From: Nymphaea colorata
Lineage: Eukaryota > Streptophyta > Magnoliopsida > Nymphaeales > Nymphaeaceae
Reading direction: 5' to 3'
DNA: 64,000 nucleotides
Assembly: GCF_008831285.2 (NCBI RefSeq)
Contig: NC_045149.1
Coordinates: forward strand, 11,808,417 to 11,872,416
The translations under genes were made by a program, and so were the position numbers. Shown one piece after another: positions 39,301 through 52,500 of the stretch. A model generated the notes under the pieces. The model saw only the letters and a list, made by a program, of their open reading frames with translations, had not been told where the DNA came from and made no database searches. Each line of letters opens with the position of its first letter. Position 1 is the first letter of the stretch.

Positions 39301-40776
39301 GGGACCACTCTTGGGCTTCTTCACTTTTCCCACAATTGTGGATATCCAGCGCCAAACTCATATTTTGATTCCACCTTTGAAGGTGTATGAAAATCCATGA
39401 TTTTTTTTTCTCCATTAGGCCACCCAAGTGGAAGACATGCAATGTATGTGAAGAAGAATGGGAGGTTGTGAGGGTTGACCTGGCTGATGAGGGGTGGGAA
39501 ATCGATGATCTCAATGCCAGTCTTCTCAGAGAGGGCAATGAGCTTGTGACTACTACCACTGGTGGAGATGTAAAGGGCACAACATTGGGCTTGTAGGAGA
39601 AGCGGGCAAGCAGAGGAGGTTGGACAAGGAGGAAGTGAAGAGGCCGTGGTGGTGGTGCGAGGGATTGTTCAATAGAGCATGGAAGATGCAAAACTCCATA
39701 CCATCACAAAGAATCATCCTTGAAATGGATCGTGGAAAACCACTACCGAAATTTCTTCATCCTCTTCCTACTACCTCGACTTTCTGCAACACCAAAATGG
39801 AGCTCGATCCTCTCTGCAACATTCTTAGTGTGTCCTAGTCTTTTCCTATTGTTATTAGAGAAATCAATGGAGTAAATCACGACAAAATGGATCAAGGTAA
39901 TCCAGTTTCTCTCAAGAAAGGAAGAGCATGTCATAGCATTCAAGATAGAGACATTACAGAAGTCAAGAGCGTTATAAAAGAAATTAGAAAAGGCAAGGAG
40001 GTTCAGCCAGCTCCTACACTAGGCATTAAATGAGAACTTCCAAAATATGATACAAATCGAAAGGTCAAGGAAATGAACGTGATCTAGGCTTTATCGCCTT
40101 ATATGTTTTTGTAATCCTTCCTTCATAAAAAATGGAACCTCACATGAACAAAGGATGTCTGTGAGGGATACAGAGGAGATAGGTTATTAAACCGAACCTC
40201 TAGGAAAACAAGCTTCCTTTGAATGATTTTTTTTTCCTGATACTTGTGCCTCCCTAAAAGCTGCCACATGCGTCATGTGTATAAGTTTTTATTCACATTC
40301 AGAAACGCATGTAGTAGTTGGTAACTATGATTTTGCTCGCCTTGGTTTTAGAGGTGTATGCTGCTTTATTATTTTTCAGTTATTCATATAATTCTAGCAT
40401 GTTCATCAGCAAAACACAACTTGTGTTCATGAACAAGACAACTTTGAAATAGTTCTTCAATTGAATGTATTCCATACATATGCCAACAGTTCTAACAAAC
40501 ACTATAATAAAATCCCTTGCATTAAAATACCTCTATGCCAAACACAAGTTTTTTCTGGAATGGGGATGCAAGTTCTTGTTTGACTGATTCCAGAATTCAA
40601 AATCCTCTAATCGAGACCTCAGGATTTTAATGCTGATGCTGCCAAATGCCACCCGAGTGATGCAACCAGGGAAGTGATACCACTTGGACAAATTCGAGGT
40701 TTAAGCCTTTTCAACAGATTTTTGCGCTGCATTTTATTGAAATTGGCGAAGCGCGGGATAGAGAAATAGGCGAAGG

Positions 40777-40779
<3 letters not shown>
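39301..40779. other. Intergenic region upstream of the TPR-SET-MYND gene
   Basis: No domain recognised. The short ORFs at 39278-39943 on both strands overlap and have no motif. The last few hundred bases before 40810 should hold the promoter; I see no clear TATA box at a fitting distance. Confidence 0.4.

Positions 40780-40806
<27 letters not shown>
40780..40806 (+). repeat. (GA)n tract in the presumed 5' UTR
   Basis: A run of GA directly precedes the start codon at 40810. GA-rich leaders are frequent in plant genes, where GAGA-type motifs can bind BBR/BPC factors (general knowledge; not shown here). Confidence 0.7.
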
Positions 40807-40809
<3 letters not shown>

Positions 40810-40810
<1 letters not shown>

Positions 40811-40938
40811 TGGAGATGCTGAAAGACCTGATTCCTGGGGAGATGAGGAGGAGGATTTACGAGAGCAGTATCGACGATCTTCCTTCCACCTGTTCCTCAC
40901 TGATCGAGTTCTTCCGTCCCTTGCCCCAATTCCAGCAG
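40810..40938 (+). CDS. TPR-SET-MYND gene, exon 1
   Basis: Forty-three codons from ATG, containing the conserved N-terminal phrase DDLPSTCSSLIEFFRPLPQF. It ends CAG before GCAACT, so the donor is GC rather than GT; no in-frame GT donor fits the family alignment. Phase 0. Confidence 0.8.
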
Positions 40939-43900
40939 GCAACTCTCCTTGATTCTCACACTTTTCTCGACTTCCATTATTTGTTCGGGCTGTTCACACA
41001 GAAACGGTCTTTCCTTTTCGTCCAGCAAGTATGGAGTTTCTTTTTTGTATATGCTGGAGAATTGAAGTCCAGAAAGTCTGCGTTGCCTTAGTGCTTATTT
41101 GATGAATTTGTTTCCTCGGTCGTGTTTTTTTCTCGTCTTTTCCGTCCTTTCTTTTTCTAAATGCATTTCGAGGTCGATTTCCTCAGATTTACTTGGCTCC
41201 TATGCTTTGAAAATGGAAGGTTGTGAGAGAACTAAGCGATCCGGCGCTGGGGATGTGCGGCAAGGACCGGGAATCTGCAGCAGCCATGAAGGAGAAAGGG
41301 AATGTGAGCTTTCGCAACGGGGATTATCCTGGAGCCCTGCAATCATACACCAAGGTTAGAATTCTTGAACGCCAATCTGCCTCTTTTTCGACTTGGCAAA
41401 CCATTCGAAAGTTTAAAAAACTATCATTTTCCTGCGATCCTTTGGCGGGGAAGGATGGCGAGGGAGCTCAATTCTTGGAGCACAATACCAACTGAGCCAT
41501 CCAGAAATGTTAACGGGAAATTATATTTGTAGACAAAGTGTCGGTCTTGGAACTCTTATTTTCTGATCTTGAATAATCACAAATACAACTACTTTGCGCT
41601 ATGCCTAGATGTGCTCCTTGCTATATCGTGATCATTATCATGATCTCATATCCTTAACTGGCCTCCTCAAACTTAAGATTTGTAGGCGGCTGTGAAGTTT
41701 GCCTAAGCGCAACACAAATCTGGTGGTGGATAGAAGCTTCGAAAGGAGATTGGTCAAGTGATCGACGTCGATTGTTGAACCATCATGGACCTCCAGAGGC
41801 TTCTTGGTGACATGGTTTTGAGAAAACCGAACATCAATCTCATTATTCTTTGATTGATGGTGGAAAACATAATTCATTGAGTGATGGGTAACACCACGGT
41901 TTTCACATAAAAGACGACACTGACACGAAGACAAAATATACAACTTTCATATGCAAATAAGTAAAACTGGTTAAGAGATAGAAAACATGTCGCGTAAAAA
42001 TAAGCAAGCATGAGACACTACGCAACTCTTTAAGCAAGTGACATCACTTTAAGAGCTGCACTTGAGTGCACGATACTCGGCCTTGGTGCTAGGCTGGGCT
42101 ACAATATGCTGTTTGTGACTTGTTACGACAGGTTTGGAAGAGAAAGAAGAATTAGATTGAATTAGCCCTAATCCCACATTATCGGCCCAAAAAAATTTAC
42201 AAAAATCAGTCCAAAAAATAAGATAAAAAATAATAAAAACAATCTCCTACAAGAAAAACCCCTCAATGTCTCAATAATAACTCTCAACACTTCCTTTCAA
42301 GCTGGAGCATTGATGTTAATCATACTCAACTTGTTACAACATCTCATAAACTCAGTAATAGGAAGAGCCTTTGTAAAAATATCAGCTACTCGATCTTGAG
42401 AAGAAACATGAACCATTGATATGGTTTCATGAACCATTGATATGGTTTCAGGTTGCACCATGTCATAGATATAATAACAATCCACTTCTATGTGTTTGGT
42501 CAGCTTATGGAAAACAAGGGCTTTTGTAATATAAGTGGCTACCTTATTATCGCACCTCATCTTCATAAGGAAGTTGACCTGAACTCCTAGTCCTGTAAGC
42601 ATGGATTTTATCCATGCTATTTCAACAACTGTTTGGGCGATAGCCTTATATTCTGACTCAACACTAAACTTGTTAACAATAACTTGCTTCTTGCTTCTCT
42701 ATGAAATTGGATTTCCTCCAATAGGCTCACAAAAGCCTGTGATGCACTTCCTGTAATCAACCGATGCTGCCTAATCTATATCAGTATGAGCTTCTATATC
42801 TAGAGATATATAGGGTCGTACTTGGGTTCCTACTCAGTCTCAGTCCAAGTATTATATCTTGTCATAGTTGATGATTATTCTAGAGTATCTTGGGTCTTCT
42901 TGTTCAAAGAGATATCATAAGTTTTTTGTATTTTCAAATCATTCATTCTTGAAATAAAGACTCAATTTTGTTCTACTGTTAAATGTGTTTACACTGATAA
43001 TACTCTAGAATTCAAATATAGCCAATAGTTGCAACTCTATAGAGATAATGATGTTTTCCCTCAATTTTCTTGTGCTCATACTTCCCAACAGAATGAGGTT
43101 GTAGTCTTGTAGAATGAAATTATAGACATCTACTTAATATAGCTCATAACCTTATGCTTCAAACCAATTTTATAAAAGGCATAGTGTATCCGTATCGGTT
43201 GGGCCGACCTATACGCCGTATCGTAACGCATCACAAGTAAAATTAATTTTTTAACTTTAAAAAATATTTAAATATCAGAAAAAATAGAAAAAAATCATTA
43301 AAAATCTGAAAAACTGAACAAAAAATCAGAAATCAAGAAAAGTGTATTCAAATATAAAAAAAATCATCATACATAAGGAACATTCATGTGTATCAACAAC
43401 ACATTCAAAAATAAGAAATCAGATATTCAAAATAACATAATAAGCATCCATCACAATTTCAAACTTAAAAATTTTATAGAATCTTAGGACTTAGAGTCTT
43501 AGGACTTGGAGTTTTAGGACTTAGATTACATCACAATTTTTATAAGTTGAAAACATATAGTTATCATCTTTCATGATTCAACGATAATGTCTCCCAAATC
43601 GATGAATCCTTGGTTATTTTTGATGGAAATGGGCAAAATCTTTCCCTCCTACGTCTCTTGGAGTCTTTAAATACAAGAAGAGAGAGAGGGAGGAGTGTTT
43701 AAGCATAAAAAAATAAAGAATTTTGTGTTTTAACCCGTATCGTACGATACGCTTGCAATACGCAAGCGTATCGCGTATCACAAACGTAACGTATAGGTTT
43801 CTTCGACCTATACGATACGTATCGTATGATACGCATGCCTATCGTACGATACGGATAACATTGCTTCAAACTATTGTGTCTTCATCTTTCTAGGGAGATG

Positions 43901-46480
43901 CTATTCTCATTACTTATTATCTAATCAATAGGATGCCTGCTACCTTTATTGATAATTCAAATTCCCATTCAATTACTTTATCATGACTGTTCGCTGTTTC
44001 ATGTAGCCCCAAAACCAAAAGTATTTGGCTGCATTTGCTTTGTGCACATTCTTGGCCCTAACAAAGACAAGTTGTCTGCTCAAGCGCAGACGTGTCACAA
44101 TCTTAAGTTATATTCCTTACTTTTCTTGTATTGGGTCTACTATGAATTTTGAAGTGTCCAACTCATTCCCATTACCTATTCCTCCATTTCCATTAGAGTC
44201 CATTCCTGGTGTGTCTTCTTTTCTTACTATACATACAGACACAGTCATCTACTTGTTTCCATGATCCTCCTCTAGTATATACTCGGCGACTGACTCCTTC
44301 TTGTGGCTCTTCATTGACTTATTCTCAGGAAAAAGTATTCCAGGTGGCATTAATAATTTTATTGTTCATTGTAATAGTACTGCAGATTATCCTGAGGCTG
44401 AAAATGACTTGACTATTGCTTTGAGAACAGGAAAACGCCAATGCGCTCTACATCCAATTTTTACTTTTGTGTTCACAGGTAGAATTGAAGGAAAGATGCA
44501 TAACTTTATATCTGCTCTGATACCATGTTACAACAAGTTCGGAGGAGAAAGAAGAATTATATTGAATTAACTATAATCCAACAGTAATAAGGACAAACTT
44601 TGCATGTCTTAATAATAAATCTCAACATGACTTGTCAATGAAAATTGGAAAACTACCGATACACTTATTTTTTGTTAAGGTTGTGGGCCTAGCTTGCGTC
44701 CATCATTCAATATAGGCAGTAATAGCAAAAATTGAGATGTCAAAAGAGAATCCTATCAGAATATATGTAAATACTTGCATATATATTATGTTTATATATA
44801 TGTATATATATGTCTACATATAATCATATATCTATAAAATTAATGCACAGATACACACATATCAGATATATATACTATTGTATATAGATAATTTTCATAA
44901 CTTCTATAGGTTTCTTTGTAATCTTTTATTTTTTGTTTTTAATTTGGTTTTTTATTTTTCTTTTTGCTTTTCTGATTTTTTTTTGCTGCAGGTAAACCTA
45001 TGCAGCTGGAAGAGTGGTTAGGCTCTCTAATGGCTAGAGCTGACCGTTGTAGACCCAACAACTCTTTTTCTTGAACTATTTAAAAGCCACCTTGGCTCTC
45101 TTTTAAATATGCTTCTTTTGAAGTATTATTGTTGATTAGTAATACATTTTTGTGCCTTAGGACACAGTGCTTCCTCAATTATTGTTGGACATTGTAAAGT
45201 GTGTATGTCAGTTGTCAACCCTTATTGGTCGCACTAATATATTACACCATATTGTAATATATCACAACGTACTGTAAATTTATTTATTTTAATTCAAAAA
45301 AATAAAACAATTAAGAAAGTAAAAAGATAAGGAAAATCAAGAAAAATACGTTTTCTATAAAAAAAACATGTTATATATAACTATAGGCTTATACAACTAC
45401 AAACATTTATCAATTAATCATTTAACATAACATAATCTAATGTCATCGGTCATAACACATCAAGAAATAAGTTTAAAGTGCTATACATCACAAGAGAAAA
45501 TTGTTCAATGCAAATATCAAATAAAAGTAACATCATGATCATTTATCATCTTCATCTTCATTCTCGTTCTCACTGTCATTTGCATCATCTTCTTCAAATT
45601 GAATGTCCTTGCTGGCATAACTAGCTTTTCTTCAGATGGATAATTTCTCCTTCAAAGTGGTGATTTCTCATTGAGACCAGCAATAAGACCTCCTCCTTCA
45701 ACTCCTAAAAATGTTTACAAATAAGAGGAGCACTGTGTTTTTAAACCCTTTTCAAGGGGGCTTGGACGCCATTTCCACGTTGACATATATTGGCCCATGC
45801 CATATGATATGGGGGTATGTATTATATGATACATAAGATGCACATGCGATACACCACCTTTTAAGGTACAAATGGTGTAGTCTATTGTATTTTTTAGTAT
45901 GGATGATACTGTATTGTAAGATACATAGAAAGTGATGAATTCACAAGCGGTTATCATTAACATTTTTTATGCAAGAAATAATGAAAAGAAAATAAATTTG
46001 TATAAATTATTCAGAAAGCATGCCTTTACGTAGGAAATGGACCAGGAAACTATGTCTTCATGTTATTCTTAACTCTTTTGTTGCATCTATTTTTTCTGAT
46101 TCACTACTATGAACTATATTGCTTATCATTGTCTACTGGCTTTGCTCTGCAGGCATTATGTCTCTCTCCAATGGATATCAAGGACATCGACCGGAACTTG
46201 GTGGCAGCACTGTTTGTCAATAGAGCTTCCACAATGCGTGTCTGTTTCTGCCATCTAGCTTGTCTTCAATAACAATGCAGAAGCTTTGTTGAATCAAAAG
46301 ACCTAATGAATCATATATGGGCAGCATTAATGCAGCAGCCACATATCCAGATATTGCATAATAATGATGCATTCATGAGGAAGGACTGATATTTCTTGCT
46401 TCTGTATGAATACTTTTATGATGAGGATAACATTTCATATAAATAAAATATTTTCTAAAATCCCTTTTCGGATTACCCTC

Positions 46481-46541
<61 letters not shown>

Positions 46542-49500
46542 TGTCTATTTTCTGCATGTAAAAATGGAATACTAGATTGAGCAAATCATGAGAAGCTTCA
46601 TCAGACACTTCTTTGGGTGTCAACTTTGATTTGTTCATAATTCTTAGGAAGCATTTCTTGTTTTTCATTCTCAATCCTCTATGAATTTGCACATATTAGT
46701 ATTCTCATTCTTGGGTGCATTCAGCTGGAGTTCCTTAAGGGCTAACTCCATCCTAACATACTGAGAGCAGGCAAATCAACAAAAATATTTTTTGGTTAGC
46801 AATTGTTGTCTTGCAAGGTTGGAAACCTGTACCTGGTTCGGTGAGGTCTAACCCTGTTAGTTATAAATCGAGTCTTCTATAGATTATGAAATCATAATAT
46901 GAATGGCATCCAACTAAAAAGTACCACTCATGTCTTTACAGGGGACTGGTAAAGCGTATGATCTTTATGATTTGTCATAACTAAAGGAAATTTATAATGT
47001 CTTCCCAGAGAAATATCTTTATAGGTATCCACAATAAATTATTTTGAAAATAGCAAATATAACTATATAAGTATGTCTATGACGTGGCCAGTTTGTTGTT
47101 TTTTTATGCTGCATCTAAATGTACTGGCAAACTAGTGCCAGAGCTTAGCATATCCTTGCTTTGTTTCTCAAATGGTAGGTTCTTATTATTGCTGTTTTGT
47201 CTCTTAGAAGATGGGTCTCTTGGAGGAGTCGGTACGTGACTGTAACCGTGCTCTTGTGCTTTTCCCATGTTATGGAAAGGTATGACCATCTCGTTTAAAT
47301 ATTGTGAAGCATGTGTAATAAGGTTTAGCTTTTCTTGAATAAAGCATGCATTTCTTTACATGTTGCAATGCAAGTTTTAGTAGGATTTTACCAATTGGAG
47401 GTCTCCCACCTTACAATGGCTTTATGGTCCAAATGTAATTCTGTTAGAAAGGACCTGATATGGTATATTCAGGAACTGGCTATGCATATGTGATTATGAT
47501 GTGAATGTTTCTGTCAATAGTGCTTGGTTTTCTTTTAAGCAGTTTGTTTCTTTTAATGTTGTATATGAATATTTAGTCCAACTTCTCTCACGACATGAAG
47601 ATGTAGGAAGTTGAGCTAAAATATGGTGTTGAAGAATAGGGTATGCATGTACATAACCTGTAATGGAATAGGTATAATTTTGTGTTGAAGAATAGTGTGA
47701 GCGTGTAAATGACTTGCAATAGAATAGGTAGATAATAATTTCTATCTATAAATGCACTTACATTTTTGACTCACCTGTAGAAAACCTTGCAAAAATTCAT
47801 TGTGCATTTCACGATTCAATTTGGATCAATAATACTAAGACATGCCAATTTATGTCTTCACAATTTTGAATCCTTGTGGGTGGGGTTCTTGGAACACTCT
47901 TTGAGAGCCACTTTCTTCCATTATGTTTGGGATTCAATGATTATGCCATGCATTGCAAAGGAGTGTTGCTTCTATGTCATCTTGTGATGAATATGTCATA
48001 AACATGATTAAAAAAGCTAAAATCCTCAAGCACAATATAGATTTTCTCATGCTTAAGAATCACTGCTTGGACTTTTCCAATCATAGTGACCCACATCTGA
48101 TAGACACTATGAAATGTTTACTGATCACAATGAAGAGCCTCAACGTTTCTCAAATAGGTTTGTGAATACTAGAAAAGAAGAGACTTTGTCCCACCATGTA
48201 ACATCAACAAAGTATCTTTTGATTGCTTGAATTTGGAATTATCATTAGCGTGGTAGAAATTTCAACTATCATCTGTCACCATACCACACAATGCACCTTT
48301 TCTGTTCACCAAAATGATGGAAGCAAGATGAGTCTGAGCAACTTTTGATAGCTTTGCCTTTGAGTCAACATGCTTGTTATAAATGGAAAGGGCATGTTGA
48401 TGATTAATTACAAAAGTCTAATAGCTTTGAGTCAACACGCCTTTAAGTTTGAACATCAATTCCATTTCCATTGCCCGACACACTACACAAAAAATAAAAA
48501 TAAGATAAAGGAACAATATAAAAAGCTAATCATATCAGCAAGTCAGATCCCTATGGGTGAAAATGAAATCACATTTATGATAAGCCATAACATATCAGTA
48601 CTAAGGAAAGAAAGGGCAAAACTAATCGCAGCTCTAAAGCTTGTAAAATACAACAGAGAAGGAACCATAAAAATAAATTGCATTATGCTACATCATGCTT
48701 GTAAGCCGTAGCATACTGTTAATAGGGTAGTCATTGGAGTCCTAACAGCTAGTTGACTATTACACAAGAAATAAAAATGATTATATTATATAGACACACA
48801 CACACACATAACACATACACAGAGTGAGAATACCAAAAGTTTGTTGATAAGGAAAGCAAAATAAAGCTACTTACTATGAAGAAATCCATTCTCTTCATCA
48901 AAAGTTTGGCAAGAGCTTCATTCAAGGTGGGAACACTTGGTCTATGAAAAAGTGAAGTTCTTGAAATAAGGATCACACAATTTAGGCTCAAACGTGGTCA
49001 ATTGATCCCAAAGTTGTGATAGTTCTCCATAATATTCCTTGATTTTCCTATCACTCTTGTTGTAATTTTAATATCTTGACTTCCATGTTCTATTTATATG
49101 CGACATTTTTCATGGTGTGCATCATAGCCACAAATATCACCATATTTTCGATAATATCATGATTACCGAAAAAAATGTCGAAAACAGAAGAAACAAAAAG
49201 ACAACATGTTTTTTGAAAAAACATGAAAAATATATTTATCACATATTTATCACATTTTTCCTTTTTGTTCCCCTTTTTTCCTTTTTTCTTTTTTAAGGTC
49301 ATTGACATCATAGATTCACCTTTAAAATTAAATTAAATTATTTATTATCATTCTTATTGTCATTAAGACATTATTTTTATCATTTTGCCTAGTTTTTTTT
49401 TAATATCTTATTATTAGTTTCTCATTATTTAATTTTTTCATTATTCAAAAATTTGCCGACATGTTCCTGAAATTTTCCTAGGAAAATAACTTTGCCAAAA

Positions 49501-52500
49501 AATACCTGAGAAAAAACCTTGCCATTAAAAACCTAAGAACAAGATTTGTGGCTATGTAATAAAGTCCCCAAGCTTCATGCGTGAGTTCAAACTGAGCTTA
49601 CAAATGTCTCCACACTATTCAAGAGCCATGATATCATCATGACATGTCCTATTTTCCAATCTCTCTGTTTCTTTTCATATTCTTTTATAGCTTTTTGCTT
49701 TTCCCCTCTAATAATACTTTTGCTTTTCTGTCAATGGCTTTTGTAAAATCAGCATTGGCTCATTTCGGATCCATCAATGAATCCTCAAAGCCGTTTTCCA
49801 CCTATATGGTGCTTCATATTTGAAGCCCATGTAACATAATTGGTAGAAGGGACCTTGAGGAACGGTTGAAGGAAACATGTTCCTTATCTTCCATCTTAAG
49901 GTGAGGAGAGAAACTAAAGAAAGGCGATGAAAAAAGGGGACACGAGTCAAGAGAGTGATGTACGTTGCCTTCACAAGATAAATGCTAAGCCATCTTCAAA
50001 CGTCTCCACTGCTTTTAATCAAGATACTACTTTGATAGTGCTGCAAGAGAAGCTTTAAAACAGGCTTCATTTAGATGCTATGGTTCTGTATGTTCTTTGA
50101 GGATGACAGCAACAAGTTCTTTACAGCTGCTTTGAAGACAGGCCACCAGATCTCCACAAAAAATTTATCAAACAGTTGGTGTGCAACACGGATTAGAGTA
50201 GAACTGGATTCTCCCAGAACACCTGTAGCTTGAAAAACAGTCTATGACTATATACTGATTTGCAAAGAGCCAAGCTCTGATACCATGTAAACGACTTTAT
50301 ATTTGCTGAAAACTTTACCATGTAAACAACTTGATGTAGACTGAAAACTATTATCAACAAGCAAGCAACAAAATATAAAAAAAATCTATATTTCTCACAG
50401 CAGCAACTTAGTTAAACGCTCACAACTAAGATGAACTGTGCACTGAGGCACAAAAATGTATTAGAATAACATCAAGAAAGCTTCAAAGAAGCATCAAACA
50501 CAAGAGGGCCAAACCAGGCTTAAATAAGATTTCAAAAGGGGAGAACCCTTAGGATCCCCAACAGCCAGATACTAGCCATCCTCCCAGCTGAATATATTCA
50601 GCAACAAAAGAAACAACGTACAATACAAAAATAAAAAGTATATAAAATAAAAACAAAATATTGCAAACAAAGGATAAAATAAAACTAACTAAAGCCTAAC
50701 TAACCCAATTTATCTAAAAATCCTAATGGAATCCTGTAAGACTTTACTAGGAACTGGTTTTCAGTTTCATCAGTTATAAAGGTAGGAGGTTCTCTGTGTC
50801 TTCTTGAATCGCCGTGACCTGAAAGCTTCACAGTATCTCTACGGTAGGAATAAATTTTCAGTTTAAGCCTGGGACATGCTGGAGACATCAATCGTTTGAG
50901 AAGTGGACTTAACTGAAATACAATTTGGTTGACAATTTCGATTTATATTGGTCAAAAGATCTTCATTTACCCATGGTTAAAAAAACTTCACATAATGCTT
51001 GGGCTTGTTTGGGTAGATTGCATCTAGCTTGGTCTCTGTGTAAAGAAGCCAACATCCACATGACTTTGAGGCTTGTCTAGTTATATGAGCTGGGTTTTAG
51101 GTTGAGAATAGGCTCTCTAAAGGCCGTGTTGGTTTATTTAATGTTATTTTTCTATTCTATTATTTTGTTATGCTTAAATATCTCTAGGAAACAAAAAAAA
51201 AAAAATAGTCACACCCTAATAATGCTTGTATAAGCATAAGGAGTGGGGGTGTCCTTAAACGGTCTTTCATTTCATATCAAAATGCTTGAAAAAAAATGCA
51301 TTCTATTAGCCAAGCTGAATAGAGCCCGTCTAAGCTTTTCTGTGATTGAATCAACCCATTCTTGAATTTTGGTTGGTTTAAGTCGAAGAATGACACTCAA
51401 AGCTATGAAAGCATTACATTGAAGAACCTCTTGTTGGAGATTAATTCTATTATTTTTCTTTGTTCATAGTTCTCTTGTCTTCTGTGTTTAATAATGTTTA
51501 CCATTTTCTACCATAGGCATGGTATCACAGGGGAAGGGCGAATTTATCTTTGGGGAACCATAGCTATGCAATCAAGGACATGAGTTTGGCCTTGACAATG
51601 GAGAAGTTTTCTGCTGGAAGGAGACAAGTTGAGTCAGAACTCCAAGTTATGAGACAAAATTACAAAAACGGCGAACCATGTAGCTCTTCTCAGGAAACTA
51701 GGGAAGTGGGCCTTGACTGTGTTGGTATGAACTTCATGAGTAATCTTCATTTCCTGAAAGCACTATGTGGACAAGCTTGTATGGCTCTTTCATTTTACCA
51801 GTTTGTGTTCATAGGTCTCATCTTGAGCATATATGGCCAAAGTATAGATGTCCACTTGCTTCCTTATTGGTTCAATTGGACGTCAATCAATTTTTCAATA
51901 TCTTTGAGTACTTTATTAGTCATTGTCAGTTATTTCTGTCAATATCTACAAGTGCATAGCAATATGATGAATCTCTTATGGCAGTTGAAACATCAAAGGA
52001 GCAGCTGCATATTGTCACATCACTTGATAAAGGAAGGGGTTTGATTTCACAGAAAGATATATTTGCAAATTGTCTTGTTCACTCCGAGGTGCCTTATGCA
52101 ACGGTATGTAAGAAATCACCTGAATATAGTTTAATAAGTGCTATATGCTTGTTTTTTTTTTCTTATATTTGTTTCAAGCACAGTCACAAATATAACCCTT
52201 AGGTTCTTAATGGTGAGGTTTCTTTCAGGCATTAATCAGAGAGTTTGTTTTTTTTGGGCCATTCAAGAAATTTGCAAATATGTAAAAAATAGTGGAAATT
52301 ATGAAACTTTAAGTTTTTCACTAATCTTCTTACAAAGAGATCGATAAAAACTCAATATAGCTATTAAAATGCTAAAACCAACCTAAAAGAGGTTAAAATA
52401 TATTAATTTTTTTTTTCTAAATTTCGTGAGATTATAGTGATGCTTTCATTTTGATAATATTTTCAAAATACTGCAATGTTATCCTTTCTGCATCTCACTT

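Larger units (their letters stand above)
42121..44627 (-). mobile_element. Defective Ty1/copia retrotransposon in intron 2, with an internal inverted segment
   Basis: LTR-like ends (42121-42289 and 44526-44627) both start tgttac and end ctcaaca and are flanked by TGACT on each side. A tRNA-Met-type primer-binding site (TGGTATCAGAGC on the minus strand) adjoins the right LTR and a purine-rich tract adjoins the left one, so the element runs on the minus strand. RNase H remnants near the left LTR are on the minus strand as expected, but integrase remnants (about 42820-44500) read on the plus strand, so an internal inversion or complex rearrangement has occurred. Gag, protease and most of RT are absent. 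Another element (43165-43861) is inserted inside. Confidence 0.8.

Noticed and set aside
48370-48711. 113-residue ORF in intron 4, considered as a gene or viral relic
   Set aside because: No motif of any known family, lysine/isoleucine-rich composition, no partner exons.
51765-51959. ORF between exons 5 and 6, considered as an extra exon
   Set aside because: Does not match the family and would break the phase-0 pattern; it lies in the intron.
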